NCBI RefSeq assembly: GCF_905475395.1
Contig: NC_058339.1
Span: 42,851,172-42,915,171 of the forward strand
Direction of reading: 5' to 3'
Length of the DNA stretch: 64,000 bases
Source of the DNA: Chrysoperla carnea
Lineage: Eukaryota; Arthropoda; Insecta; Neuroptera; Chrysopidae
Shown: piece by piece, positions 1-10,188 of the stretch
Position numbering within the stretch: position 1 is the stretch's first letter
Layout: each line of letters starts with the position of its first letter
The notes under the pieces: model-generated
What the model saw: only the letters and a program-made list of their open reading frames with translations
Database searches by the model: none
What the model was told of the DNA's origin: nothing
Translations under genes and position numbers: made by a program

Positions 1-326
1 CATATCTCTTTAAGACTTGAGCAAACAATATTTAACATTAATTAGATTATTGAATATGATGTGTCTTATGTTGTTACTGTGTGTAATTATTCAATCACAA
101 AAATCCATAATTATAATACAGGGGGAGACAGTGGAAATTTTCAAGTTAATTGAATCTCGAGATTGAAAATGTGAAAATTATTGATTTCTTATTTCAAATT
201 TACCTCATGCTATATTAGATTTTAATGTTCCTATTTTTATATTGGATTTTCAAAACTTCAAATTTGAAACCCTGTTTAGTATAATCTTTTCTTTTACCTC
301 TTTATTGAAAATTTTTCTTTTTGCAG

Positions 327-397
327 AGTCTACTTCCAAGAAAAACGGAGAATTACCTTCGTTAACATCGACGGTAACATCGACGATCAACCCATAA
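327..397 (+). CDS. Last coding exon of an upstream plus-strand gene (partial)
   Basis: A pyrimidine-rich tract ending in TTTTTGCAG at 326 looks like a splice acceptor. The 71 nt after it stay open to a TAA at 395-397. The first two bases complete a split codon, and the frame then encodes 22 residues, beginning STSKKNGELPSL and ending in INP, rich in Ser and Thr. A canonical AATAAA follows at 576-581, so acceptor, stop and poly(A) signal agree on a terminal exon. Positions 1-326 would be the end of its last intron. The rest of the gene lies left of the window. The short tail does not let me name the product. The open frame is short enough to be chance, so the call rests on the combination of signals. 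Confidence 0.5.
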
Positions 398-575
398 CGA
401 CGACAAATTTAAATATTCATCGTTATTTTTTTTAATTAAACGAAAACAAATTTTAAATGCGATATTTTTTATGGAGCTGAGTTTATTCGCCTCATTTTAA
501 ATACTTAAACAGTAAATTGGAAAATAAATTTCCAGTTACAGACTTTTAGTGCAAATATCTTATTTTACGTGTTTA

Positions 576-581
576 AATAAA
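576..581 (+). promoter_or_regulatory. Candidate poly(A) signal AATAAA
   Basis: A canonical AATAAA lies 179 bases after the stop codon of the terminal exon at 327-397. Another AATAAA-containing stretch lies near 518-530. In AT-rich DNA such hexamers are common, so this is supportive only. Confidence 0.35.
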
Positions 582-599
582 TGGATAAAGAAACCTTAT

Positions 600-1871
600 C
601 CATATCGTGTTAACAGCGCCCTTATTAAAGGCTACGAAAAACCTCTGAAACTCGGAGGTTAATGAAAAATGACTTTATCACTTTTAAAAGACAGATCAAT
701 GGTTTCTTAGCCTCAGAAAATAAATTATATTACAATACTAAGAACTCCACTCCACATAAATTTTCCAATTCCACAATTCCAAACAAATGTAAATACTGGA
801 GGGGTGAAACCACCTTATATTTATTTTCGTTAAGAACTAGTTTTTCCACTTTTTACCATTTTTGTTGCTTTAACCTGAGAATGTTGAAACAGGAAATCTA
901 TGGCGGGATGGTTGGGTATAAAACTCTTTACTGACTCACTAAAACTTCTTTTAGATGGCTTATTTTTTTATTTACACTATTTTCTTAAATTAAGAAAGGA
1001 TCTAGGGCGCCTAGGTGACAATATATCGAGCTATAGGACTAAAATGAACTATTCAAAAAATAAAAGCAGGAAAGGTTAGATGAAAAAGATCCCTGGTTTC
1101 TGTGATCCATATTAAAGTTAGAACATTTATTTTTCGAGAGAATCTCACTTTATCAAAGCGTTGAACAATGCATTAACACTTATGGCAATGAAAGAGCTAT
1201 CTGGAATTTTACGAGATATGAGTTCGTCAGTTTGTTCATTTTTCCAAATATTTAGGACTTCCGGCATTTTGATTGATTTAAGTTGATCTAAGCGTTGATA
1301 CTAGGGATACGTATTTTTTAACACTTGAATGAGTTGCAGCACTAAAGGAAATTATTTAACATAGAAAAAAAGTAAAAGTACTTCAATTTCAATATCAAAA
1401 TTTCATTTTCATTATTCATATCAATTACATCAGACCACACCTAATTTTATTACATATTCTTGATTAACTAAGATATGTGGGTGATATTATTAATATTATT
1501 TATCAATCAATTTAGTATATATATATATATATATATTCATTTATTACATAATATTAATTGAATTCATCAAGAAATATTATTAATTAAAATATAATATCTA
1601 ATAAATAAAATAATATACCTAATAAATTGGATATTATCAATCATAATATTTATTATTTCATTAATAATAACTTTTCTGTGAAAATTTTCACATTATCAAC
1701 AACTACTTCTTTTTTTCAATGTTTATTTATTTTGTTGATTAATAGTGCCTAAGTATTTTTAGTCATATTTCCCTCGAAAATGTAAACTTATACACTCTAT
1801 CGAATGTCATCGAGGACAGATAAGGTTATAAATCCGTTTGGTAGCCTCTGGACATGTAAAGTGTTTTGGGA
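600..1871. other. Intergenic stretch without a supported gene
   Basis: AT-rich sequence. A 90-codon open frame starts at 662 (MKNDFITFKRQINGF) but has no recognisable domain, splice context or coding composition. A short (AT)n tract lies at about 1516-1536. I see nothing else. Confidence 0.6.
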
Positions 1872-1950
1872 ATGGCGAGTGTATATCTGTTTTGTTTTCC
1901 TGCTGCCATTGCGCACCTACAGGAGCCGCCTTTAGTTGAGATGAATTTCG
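1872..1950 (+). CDS. Candidate first coding exon (weak)
   Basis: This is a local island of higher GC. An ATG in fair context (GGGAATGG) at 1872 opens 26 codons, starting MASVYLFCFPAAIAHLQ and ending EMNF. They run straight into a good splice donor, TTCG then GTACGTAAAA, at 1951. The start is hydrophobic, like a signal or membrane segment. I see no matching downstream exon before the large transposon at 2438, so any continuation would lie beyond it. It could equally be a relic of a mobile element or chance. I do not recognise the product. Confidence 0.22.
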
Positions 1951-2234
1951 GTACGTAAAATTATTTACTAGACACCTCAATATTAAATCGGAAGTTTGAA
2001 ATGCTATGCACAGTGCCTCGAGATTTAACTACGGGTGGAAAATTCTCTTTTCGCACCTCACGCAAGGAAAAATCATGGAAAATCTAAAACCCCATTGCAA
2101 ATAAAATTAGTGCCCAATTTATGAATGAGAGGTCCATAGGTACAAGCGGAGAGGGGGAGGGGGCTCTATAAAAAAAACTTCGTCAGTTAGAAAATAAATT
2201 TAAGGCAAGTTTAGACTTCTTAGAATTATTTATA

Positions 2235-2437
2235 CCTTACTTTGACCTTTAATGATGAATTTTGTCATAACTTCATGAATATAGACGAAAAATAAGAATG
2301 AAATTTTTCGATATCTTCCTTGGTTTTCGAAATATCGAAAGCTAAATAACTAAACAAAATTTTGAAAATTACTCTAGATATCGAAAATTTTATGCTTATT
2401 TTATCAAGTTATAACATAATTCACCATCAAAATAAAG
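2235..2437. mobile_element. Hairpin MITE-like element abutting the foldback element
   Basis: The left half (from ACCTTTAATGATG near 2245, through a TTTTTCGATATC motif) is roughly the reverse complement of the right half, which ends in CATCAAAATAAAGGT near 2439. The centre carries several TCGATATC-type motifs. A related copy lies at about 15715-15870. No clear target duplication was seen, because the right end touches the foldback element. Confidence 0.5.
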
Positions 2438-2760
2438 GTTTGTGAAGATGGCACCCCCATGACCGAATTTTACGTTCTTTGTGAGCTTAATCGTTTGACC
2501 ATCGTAGGACCACTTTTGACCACCCTCAATTTTCGTTTGACCACCCTCCGTTCGGAAAATATTCACGATTCAAAATTTTATTTCTCGTAGCCTCCACCAT
2601 AACCAGCATAGGGAAAATAACATGGTAGCACCCCCATGAACGAAATTTAATTTAATTGTGAGCTCAATCGATTCTAAATCGTAGGACCACTTTTGACCAC
2701 TCACAATTTTCGTTTGACCACCCTTCGTTCGAAAAATATTTAGAAAAAACAATTTTTTTT
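2438..2760. repeat. Left outer terminal inverted repeat of the foldback element
   Basis: This is the reverse complement of 9105-9426. A 60-codon open frame in each copy translates identically, so at least about 180 bp match almost perfectly. The segment holds two diverged half-units with the motif GGACCACTTTTGACCACC. The high identity suggests recent activity or conversion between arms. Confidence 0.8.
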
Positions 2761-4347
2761 TTAACGAAAAACAAAAAAGGCTGGATTCTAATGAATTACT
2801 ACAAATTCTGGGGTGTTTTTGTGCTCAATCGTTGGAGAATCGTAGGACCACCTGGGAATATTAACAAAAAACGTTAGACCACCCTCCGTTCAAAAAATAT
2901 TTAGAAAAAACAAATTTTTTTTTAACGAAAAAACGTTCCCTCCACCATCCAAAGATTGTAATAACGACAAAAACAAAAAAATCGATTTTCTACTAAAGGA
3001 GTGAAAAATTTATAGATATTTTCATCCAAATCCATTCAAAATCGTAGGACCACTTTTGGCCACCCACAATTTTCGTTTGACCACCCTCAGTTCGAAAAAT
3101 ATTTACAAAAAACGAATTTTTTTTTAACGAAAAAAAATGAAAAATGAATTTTTATATGAGCAGCAGGAATTCTGGGGTGTTTTTGATGTCAATTGTTAGC
3201 GAATCGTAGGACCACCCCAAAATATTCACAATTTTCGTTTGACCACCCTTCGTTCGAAAAATATTTAGAAAAAATAATTTTTGTTTTAACGAAAAACAAA
3301 AAAGGCTGGATTCTAATGAATTACTACAAATTCTGGGGTGTTTTTGTGCTCAATCGTTGGAGAATCGTAGGACCACCTGGGAATATTAACAAAAAACGTT
3401 AGACCACCCTCCGTTCGAAAAATATTTAGAAAAAACAAATTTTTTTTTAACGAAAAAACGTTCCCTCCACCATCCAAAGATTGTAATAACGACAAAAACA
3501 AAAAAATCGATTTTCTACTAAAGGAGTGAAAAATTTATAGATTTTTTCATCCAAATCCATTCAAAATCGTAGGACCACTTTTGACCACCCTCAATTTTCG
3601 TTTGACCACCCTCCGTTCGAAAAATATTTACAAAAAACGAATTTTTTTTAACGAAAAAAAATGAAAAATGAATTTTTATATAAGCAGCAGGAATTCTGGG
3701 GTGTTTTTGATGTCAATTGTTAGCGAATCGTAGGACCACCCCAAAATATTCACAATTTTCGTTTGACCACCCTTCGTTCGAAAAATATTTAGAAAAAACA
3801 ATTTTTTTTTAACGAAAAACAAAAAAGGCTGGATTCTAATGAATTACTACAAATTCTGGGGTGTTTTTGTGCTCAATCGTTGGAGAATCGTAGGACCACC
3901 TGCGAATATTAACAAAAAACGTTAGACCACCCTCCGTTCGAAAAATATTTAGAAAAAACAAATTTTTTTTTAACGAAAAAACGTTCCCTCCACCATCCAA
4001 AGATTGTAATAACGACAAAAACAAAAAAATCGATTTTCTACTAAAGGAGTGAAAAATTTATAGATTTTTTCATCCAAATCCATTCAAAATCGTAGGACCA
4101 CTTTTGACCACCCACAATTTTTGTTTGACCACCCGCAGTTCGAAAAATATTTACAAAAAACGAATTTTTTTTTAACGAAAAAAAATGAAAAATGAATTTT
4201 TATATAAGCAGCAGGAATTCTGGGGTGTTTTTGATGTCAATTGTTCGCGAATCGCAGGACCACCCCAAAATATTCACAAAAATCGTTTGACCACCTTTTG
4301 TTCGAAAAATAATTAGAAAAAACAATTTTTTTTAACGAAAAACGAAT
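2761..4347 (-). repeat. Left tandem array, about three 525-bp units
   Basis: The landmark CCATCCAAAGATTGTAATAA recurs near 2945, 3469 and 3992, giving a period of about 523-524 bp. Each unit holds three diverged sub-repeats that centre on TTCGAAAAATATTTA and are followed by an A/T run and AACGAAAAA. The unit is therefore a higher-order repeat of monomers roughly 155-205 bp long. The last monomer, near 4290-4347, is the most diverged. Confidence 0.85.
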
Positions 4348-5288
4348 ATCAGTGTTGCACTATATTTCTAATAAATTAGAGAAGTTTAAAAAATCGAACA
4401 CATTTATCAAGTTCCAGTATTAAAAAATTTAAAAACTTTTAAAGTATTTGCTAGAAAACCGTACACCACTATGTTAAGTGTACGCACAATAAATTAAAAT
4501 TTTATTAAGTTTTTTAACATTTGTGCAATAATAGGCAAAAAAATGAAAATTTGTTCAACAAAGAAATTTTTATTTAAACATAGACATCAAAACAAAATTT
4601 GAAATCAGAAAATGACAAATCTAAAACACATTCTCAAAATCCGCTTTTAAAATAAGATTTAGACATTTATTTAAAATTTTAAATAAGAACGCTAACTAAC
4701 AGAATAACATTTCAGAAAAAAAAAAAACGTTGTTTTGGCAACAAAGGATCTAATTTGATTCTATTAGTCTTAAAAACTCATAATCTTAGATTCATTTGGA
4801 ATAGGCCTATTGGGGATACCACATTAAAAAAAAGTCTACCTCGAAGGTGGAGTGGAAATGACTAACAAAGTGGAACCTTCTTTTTAAAATTTTTTTAAAG
4901 AAATCATTCATAAATTCTTGCGTTTATAAAGCATTTTTGATAATTTAATTGCAAAAGCTTATCTTTTTCCTGTCAATTTAATGGATTTTATAAAAAGTAA
5001 TTATTATAGTCTTTCGTTTATGAAATACATTGGTTGATTTAATTGTAAAAAATAATAAAAAAAACCACCATAAAACCAAATTTTTAATACTAATTATCGC
5101 TGTTGCTTAACTTTTATCGTAATATAGATAATAAGTGTAAAAAAGTATAACTAGTTTTTCCGAACATTATTTTTTCACTAATTAATGAATCTAAACTGTA
5201 TTCATTAACATCCTTGCGTATGATATAAATAAAATATAAGAATATAAAGTATCAATTTTCACCACCAGAATTCTTCAAATAAATAAAT
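4348..5288. other. Unique loop of the foldback element
   Basis: AT-rich single-copy sequence between the two inverted arrays. No open frame worth calling, and no sign of a transposase. It includes a 12-bp poly(A) run near 4719 and short A/T-rich direct repeats, and ends in AAATAAATAAATA just before the right array. Confidence 0.7.
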
Positions 5289-8200
5289 AAATATTTTTCG
5301 AACGGAGGGTGGTCTAACGTTTTTTGTTAATATTCCTAGGTGGTCCTACGATTCTCCAACGATTGAGCACAAAAACACCCCAGAATTTGTAGTAATTCAT
5401 TAGAATCCAGCCTTTTTTGTTTTTCGTTAAAAAAAAATTGTTTTTTCTAAATATTTTTCGAACGAAGGGTGGTCAAACGAAAATTGTGAATATTTTGGGG
5501 TGGTCCTACGATTCGCTAACAATTGACATCAAAAACACCCCAGAATTCCTGCTGCTTATATAAAAATTCATTTTTCATTTTTTTTCGTTAAAAAAAAATT
5601 CGTTTTTTGTAAATATTTTCCGAACTGAGGGTGGTCAAACGAAAATTGTGGGTGGTCAAAAGTGGTCCTACGATTTTGAATGGATTTGGATGAAAATATC
5701 TATAAATTTTTCACTCCTTTAGTAGAAAATCGATTTTTTTGTTTTTGTCGTTATTACAATCTTTGGATGGTGGAGGGAACGTTTTTTCGTTAAAAAAAAA
5801 TTTGTTTTTTCTAAATATTTTTCGAACGGAGGGTGGTCTAACGTTTTTTGTTAATATTCGCAGGTGGTCCTACGATTCTCCAACGATTGAGCACAAAAAC
5901 ACCCCAGAATTTGTAGTAATTCATTAGAATCCAGCCTTTTTTGTTTTTCGTTAAAAAAAAAATTGTTTTTTCTAAATATTTTTCGAACGAAGGGTGGTCA
6001 AACAAAAATTGTGAATATTTTGGGGTGGTCCTACGATTCGCTAACAATTGACATCAAAAACACCCCAGAATTCCTGCTGCTTATATAAAAATTCATTTTT
6101 CATTTTTTTTCGTTAAAAAAAAATTCGTTTTTTGTAAATATTTTTCGAACTGAGGGTGGTCAAACAAAAATTGTGGGTGGTCAAAAGTGGTCCTACGATT
6201 TTGAATGGATTTGGATGAAAAAATCTATAACTTTTTCACTCCTTTAGTAGAAAATCGATTTTTTTGTTTTTGTCGTTATTACAATCTTTGGATGGTGGAG
6301 GGAACGTTTTTTCGTTAAAAAAAAATTTGTTTTTTCTAAATATTTTTCGAACGGAGGGTGGTCTAACGTTTTTTGTTAATATTCCCAGGTGGTCCTACGA
6401 TTCTCCAACGATTGAGCACAAAAACACCCCAGAATTTGTAGTAATTCATTAGAATCCAGCCTTTTTTGTTTTTCGTTAAAAAAAAATTGTTTTTTCTAAA
6501 TATTTTTCGAACGAAGGGTGGTCAAACGAAAATTGTGAATATTTTGGGGTGGTCCTACGATTCGCTAACAATTGACATCAAAAACACCCCAGAATTCCTG
6601 CTGCTTATATAAAAATTCATTTTTCATTTTTTTTCGTTAAAAAAAAATTCGTTTTTTGTAAATATTTTTCGAACTGAGGGTGGTCAAACAAAAATTGTGG
6701 GTGGTCAAAAGTGGTCCTACGATTTTGAATGGATTTGGATGAAAAAATCTATAAATTTTTCACTCCTTTAGTAGAAAATCGATTTTTTTGTTTTTGTCGT
6801 TATTACAATCTTTGGATGGTGGAGGGAACGTTTTTTCGTTAAAAAAAAATTTGTTTTTTCTAAATATTTTTCGAACGGAGGGTGGTCTAACGTTTTTTGT
6901 TAATATTCCCAGGTGGTCCTACGATTCTCCAACGATTGAGCACAAAAACACCCCAGAATTTGTAGTAATTCATTAGAATCCAGCCTTTTTTGTTTTTCGT
7001 TAAAAAAAAAATTGTTTTTTCTAAATATTTTTCGAACGAAGGGTGGTCAAACGAAAATTGTGAATATTTTGGGGTGGTCCTACGATTCGCTAACAATTGA
7101 CATCAAAAACACCCCAGAATTCCTGCTGCTTATATAAAAATTCATTTTTCATTTTTTTTCGTTAAAAAAAAATTCGTTTTTTGTAAATATTTTTCGAACT
7201 GAGGGTGGTCAAACAAAAATTGTGGGTGGTCAAAAGTGGTCCTACGATTTTGAATGGATTTGGATGAAAAAATCTATAAATTTTTCACTCCTTTAGTAGA
7301 AAATCGATTTTTTTGTTTTTGTCGTTATTACAATCTTTGGATGGTGGAGGGAACGTTTTTTCGTTAAAAAAAAATTTGTTTTTTCTAAATATTTTTCGAA
7401 CGGAGGGTGGTCTAACGTTTTTTGTTAATATTCCCAGGTGGTCCTACGATTCTCCAACGATTGAGCACAAAAACACCCCAGAATTTGTAGTAATTCATTA
7501 GAATCCAGCCTTTTTTGTTTTTCGTTAAAAAAAAAATTGTTTTTTCTAAATATTTTTCGAACGAAGGGTGGTCAAACGAAAATTGTGAATATTTTGGGGT
7601 GGTCCTACGATTCGCTAACAATTGACATCAAAAACACCCCAGAATTCCTGCTGCTTATATAAAAATTCATTTTTCATTTTTTTTCGTTAAAAAAAAATTC
7701 GTTTTTTGTAAATATTTTCCGAACTGAGGGTGGTCAAACGAAAATTGTGGGTGGTCAAAAGTGGTCCTACGATTTTGAATGGATTTGGATGAAAATATCT
7801 ATAAATTTTTCACTCCTTTAGTAGAAAATCGATTTTTTTGTTTTTGTCGTTATTACAATCTTTGGATGGTGGAGGGAACGTTTTTTCGTTAAAAAAAAAT
7901 TTGTTTTTTCTAAATATTTTTCGAACGGAGGGTGGTCTAACGTTTTTTGTTAATATTCCCAGGTGGTCCTACGATTCTCCAACGATTGAGCACAAAAACA
8001 CCCCAGAATTTGTAGTAATTCATTAGAATCCAGCCTTTTTTGTTTTTCGTTAAAAAAAAAATTGTTTTTTCTAAATATTTTTCGAACGAAGGGTGGTCAA
8101 ACGAAAATTGTGAATATTTTGGGGTGGTCCTACGATTCGCTAACAATTGACATCAAAAACACCCCAGAATTCCTGCTGCTTATATAAAAATTCATTTTTC

Positions 8201-9104
8201 ATTTTTTTTCGTTAAAAAAAAATTCGTTTTTTGTAAATATTTTTCGAACGGAGGGTGGTCAAACGAAAATTGAGGGTGGTCAAAAGTGGTCCTACGATTT
8301 TGAATGGATTTGGATGAAAAAATCTATAAATTTTTCACTCCTTTAGTAGAAAATCGATTTTTTTGTTTTTGTCGTTATTACAATCTTTGGATGGTGGAGG
8401 GAACGTTTTTTCGTTAAAAAAAAATTTGTTTTTTCTAAATATTTTTCGAACGGAGGGTGGTCTAACGTTTTTTGTTAATATTCCCAGGTGGTCCTACGAT
8501 TCTCCAACGATTGAGCACAAAAACACCCCAGAATTTGTAGTAATTCATTAGAATCCAGCCTTTTTTGTTTTTCGTTAAAAAAAAAATTGTTTTTTCTAAA
8601 TATTTTTCGAACGAAGGGTGGTCAAACGAAAATTGTGAATATTTTGGGGTGGTCCTACGATTCGCTAACAATTGACATCAAAAACACCCCAGAATTCCTG
8701 CTGCTTATATAAAAATTCATTTTTCATTTTTTTTCGTTAAAAAAAAATTCGTTTTTTGTAAATATTTTTCGAACTGAGGGTGGTCAAACGAAAATTGTGG
8801 GTGGTCAAAAGTGGTCCTACGATTTTGAATGGATTTGGATGAAAAAATCTATAAATTTTTCACTCCTTTAGTAGAAAATCGATTTTTTTGTTTTTGTCGT
8901 TATTACAATCTTTGGATGGTGGAGGGAACGTTTTTTCGTTAAAAAAAAATTTGTTTTTTCTAAATATTTTTCGAACGGAGGGTGGTCTAACGTTTTTTGT
9001 TAATATTCCCAGGTGGTCCTACGATTCTCCAACGATTGAGCACAAAAACACCCCAGAATTTGTAGTAAATCATTAGAATCCAGCCTTTTTTGTTTTTCGT
9101 TAAA
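5289..9104 (+). repeat. Right tandem array, nearly eight 525-bp units
   Basis: The same landmark in reverse orientation (TTATTACAATCTTTGGATGG) recurs near 5749, 6274, 6798, 7323, 7848, 8373 and 8898, a period of 524-525 bp. The array starts in mid-unit at TTTTTCGAACGG. Units are almost identical, with a few shared variants: TTTTCCGAACTG and GATGAAAATATC occur together in the units near 5620-5700 and 7710-7800. This suggests block duplication of more than one unit at a time. Confidence 0.85.
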
Positions 9105-9426
9105 AAAAAAATTGTTTTTTCTAAATATTTTTCGAACGAAGGGTGGTCAAACGAAAATTGTGAGTGGTCAAAAGTGGTCCTACGATTTAGAATCGATTGA
9201 GCTCACAATTAAATTAAATTTCGTTCATGGGGGTGCTACCATGTTATTTTCCCTATGCTGGTTATGGTGGAGGCTACGAGAAATAAAATTTTGAATCGTG
9301 AATATTTTCCGAACGGAGGGTGGTCAAACGAAAATTGAGGGTGGTCAAAAGTGGTCCTACGATGGTCAAACGATTAAGCTCACAAAGAACGTAAAATTCG
9401 GTCATGGGGGTGCCATCTTCACAAAC

Positions 9427-9837
9427 TTATTTTAAATTTGTGTCCCCACTACCGTGCTCATGCATCCTTAATAAGTCGGGCACAACGGCTGTTTTATTAT
9501 TTCAAGAATTTACAAAGGTTTTAACATTAATTTAAATATATGGCGTTTTGCCATAAGACGAATGCTATATTATGCCAACTTTTGAAATTATGTATTTATT
9601 TAAATAATCGGGCAACCTCCATCTATAAATTTTTCACTTCAACTTCAAATCCTAGTACATCTTTAAGAATAAAAAAATAAAAATTTTTATAAATTTTTTC
9701 AATAATTTCAATAATTTTTTCCATTGGTGGGAGCTCTTAGTTAGTGGAAGCCCTTAGATCGTGAACAAAATGCCCTTATGTAAATCCGTCACTGATAAAT
9801 TTATATTATAACAATAAGTACCTAATGAAAAGAAAAT
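9427..9837. other. No gene or recognised element
   Basis: AT-rich flank to the right of the foldback element. Nothing recognised. Confidence 0.6.
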
Positions 9838-10188
9838 ATGACCTTTTTGATGGGAGTTCTGCCGCTCACGAGTTTTTTATTTTCATATTCAATATGTTTA
9901 TTGTGTATTAGGTACTTAATGAATATCGATAACGTAACATTTATTACAAGTTTCATAATACATGGGTTTATGGTCTTTATTATTACAAAGAGTATACATA
10001 TTATTCATTCATTCGTCAAATACTATTGGTTATTTGTATTATCAACAAGCCGTGATCAATATTACCTTGAGTGGATATACCAATATTTTTTTAGACTACA
10101 GTCCATATTAATTATAGTTTTTATTTTTTCACTGTGTGACATGATTTTGGTTTCCACAATAATATTAGATATTTTTAATGAAATATAA
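9838..10188 (+). CDS. Unrecognised hydrophobic open frame, 116 aa (doubtful)
   Basis: The frame starts at ATG after AAAAT and encodes three or so strongly hydrophobic stretches, for example near residues 5-27, 35-55 and 90-112. It would be a small multi-pass membrane protein or a fragment of one, such as a decayed chemoreceptor exon. I recognise no family motif. In DNA this AT-rich about one frame of this length is expected by chance in the window, and TTT- and ATT-rich DNA reads as hydrophobic residues automatically. No splice sites or promoter features support it. Confidence 0.2.
   Translation: MTFLMGVLPLTSFLFSYSICLLCIRYLMNIDNVTFITSFIIHGFMVFIITKSIHIIHSFVKYYWLFVLSTSRDQYYLEWIYQYFFRLQSILIIVFIFSLCDMILVSTIILDIFNEI

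Larger units (their letters stand above)
2438..9426. mobile_element. Foldback (FB)-type transposon with tandem-repeat arms, about 7 kb
   Basis: The first bases (GTTTGTGAAGATGGCACC) recur as the exact reverse complement at the right end (9409-9426). About 320 bp of outer terminal repeat on each side are nearly identical. Inside them each arm is an array of about 525-bp units in opposite orientation: about 3 units on the left (2761-4347) and nearly 8 on the right (5289-9104). The arms enclose a unique loop (4348-5288). Long inverted repeats built from direct repeats around a loop are the defining design of Drosophila FB elements. I see no transposase open frame in the loop, so this copy looks non-autonomous. 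No matching 9-bp target duplication is evident: the left flank ends AAAATAAAG and the right begins TTATTTTAA. Confidence 0.75.

Noticed and set aside
662..934. 90-codon open frame
   Set aside because: No domain, no splice or promoter context, and composition like the surrounding non-coding DNA.
5838..8671. 69-codon minus-strand frames recurring in each unit of the foldback array
   Set aside because: They recur only because the units are near-identical copies, and they overlap the 62-codon frames on the other strand. No family or start context.
2438..9426. CRISPR-like or defence-system array
   Set aside because: The repeat is about 525 bp, symmetric about a loop, lacks spacers, and lies in a eukaryotic genome. 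A foldback transposon explains it.
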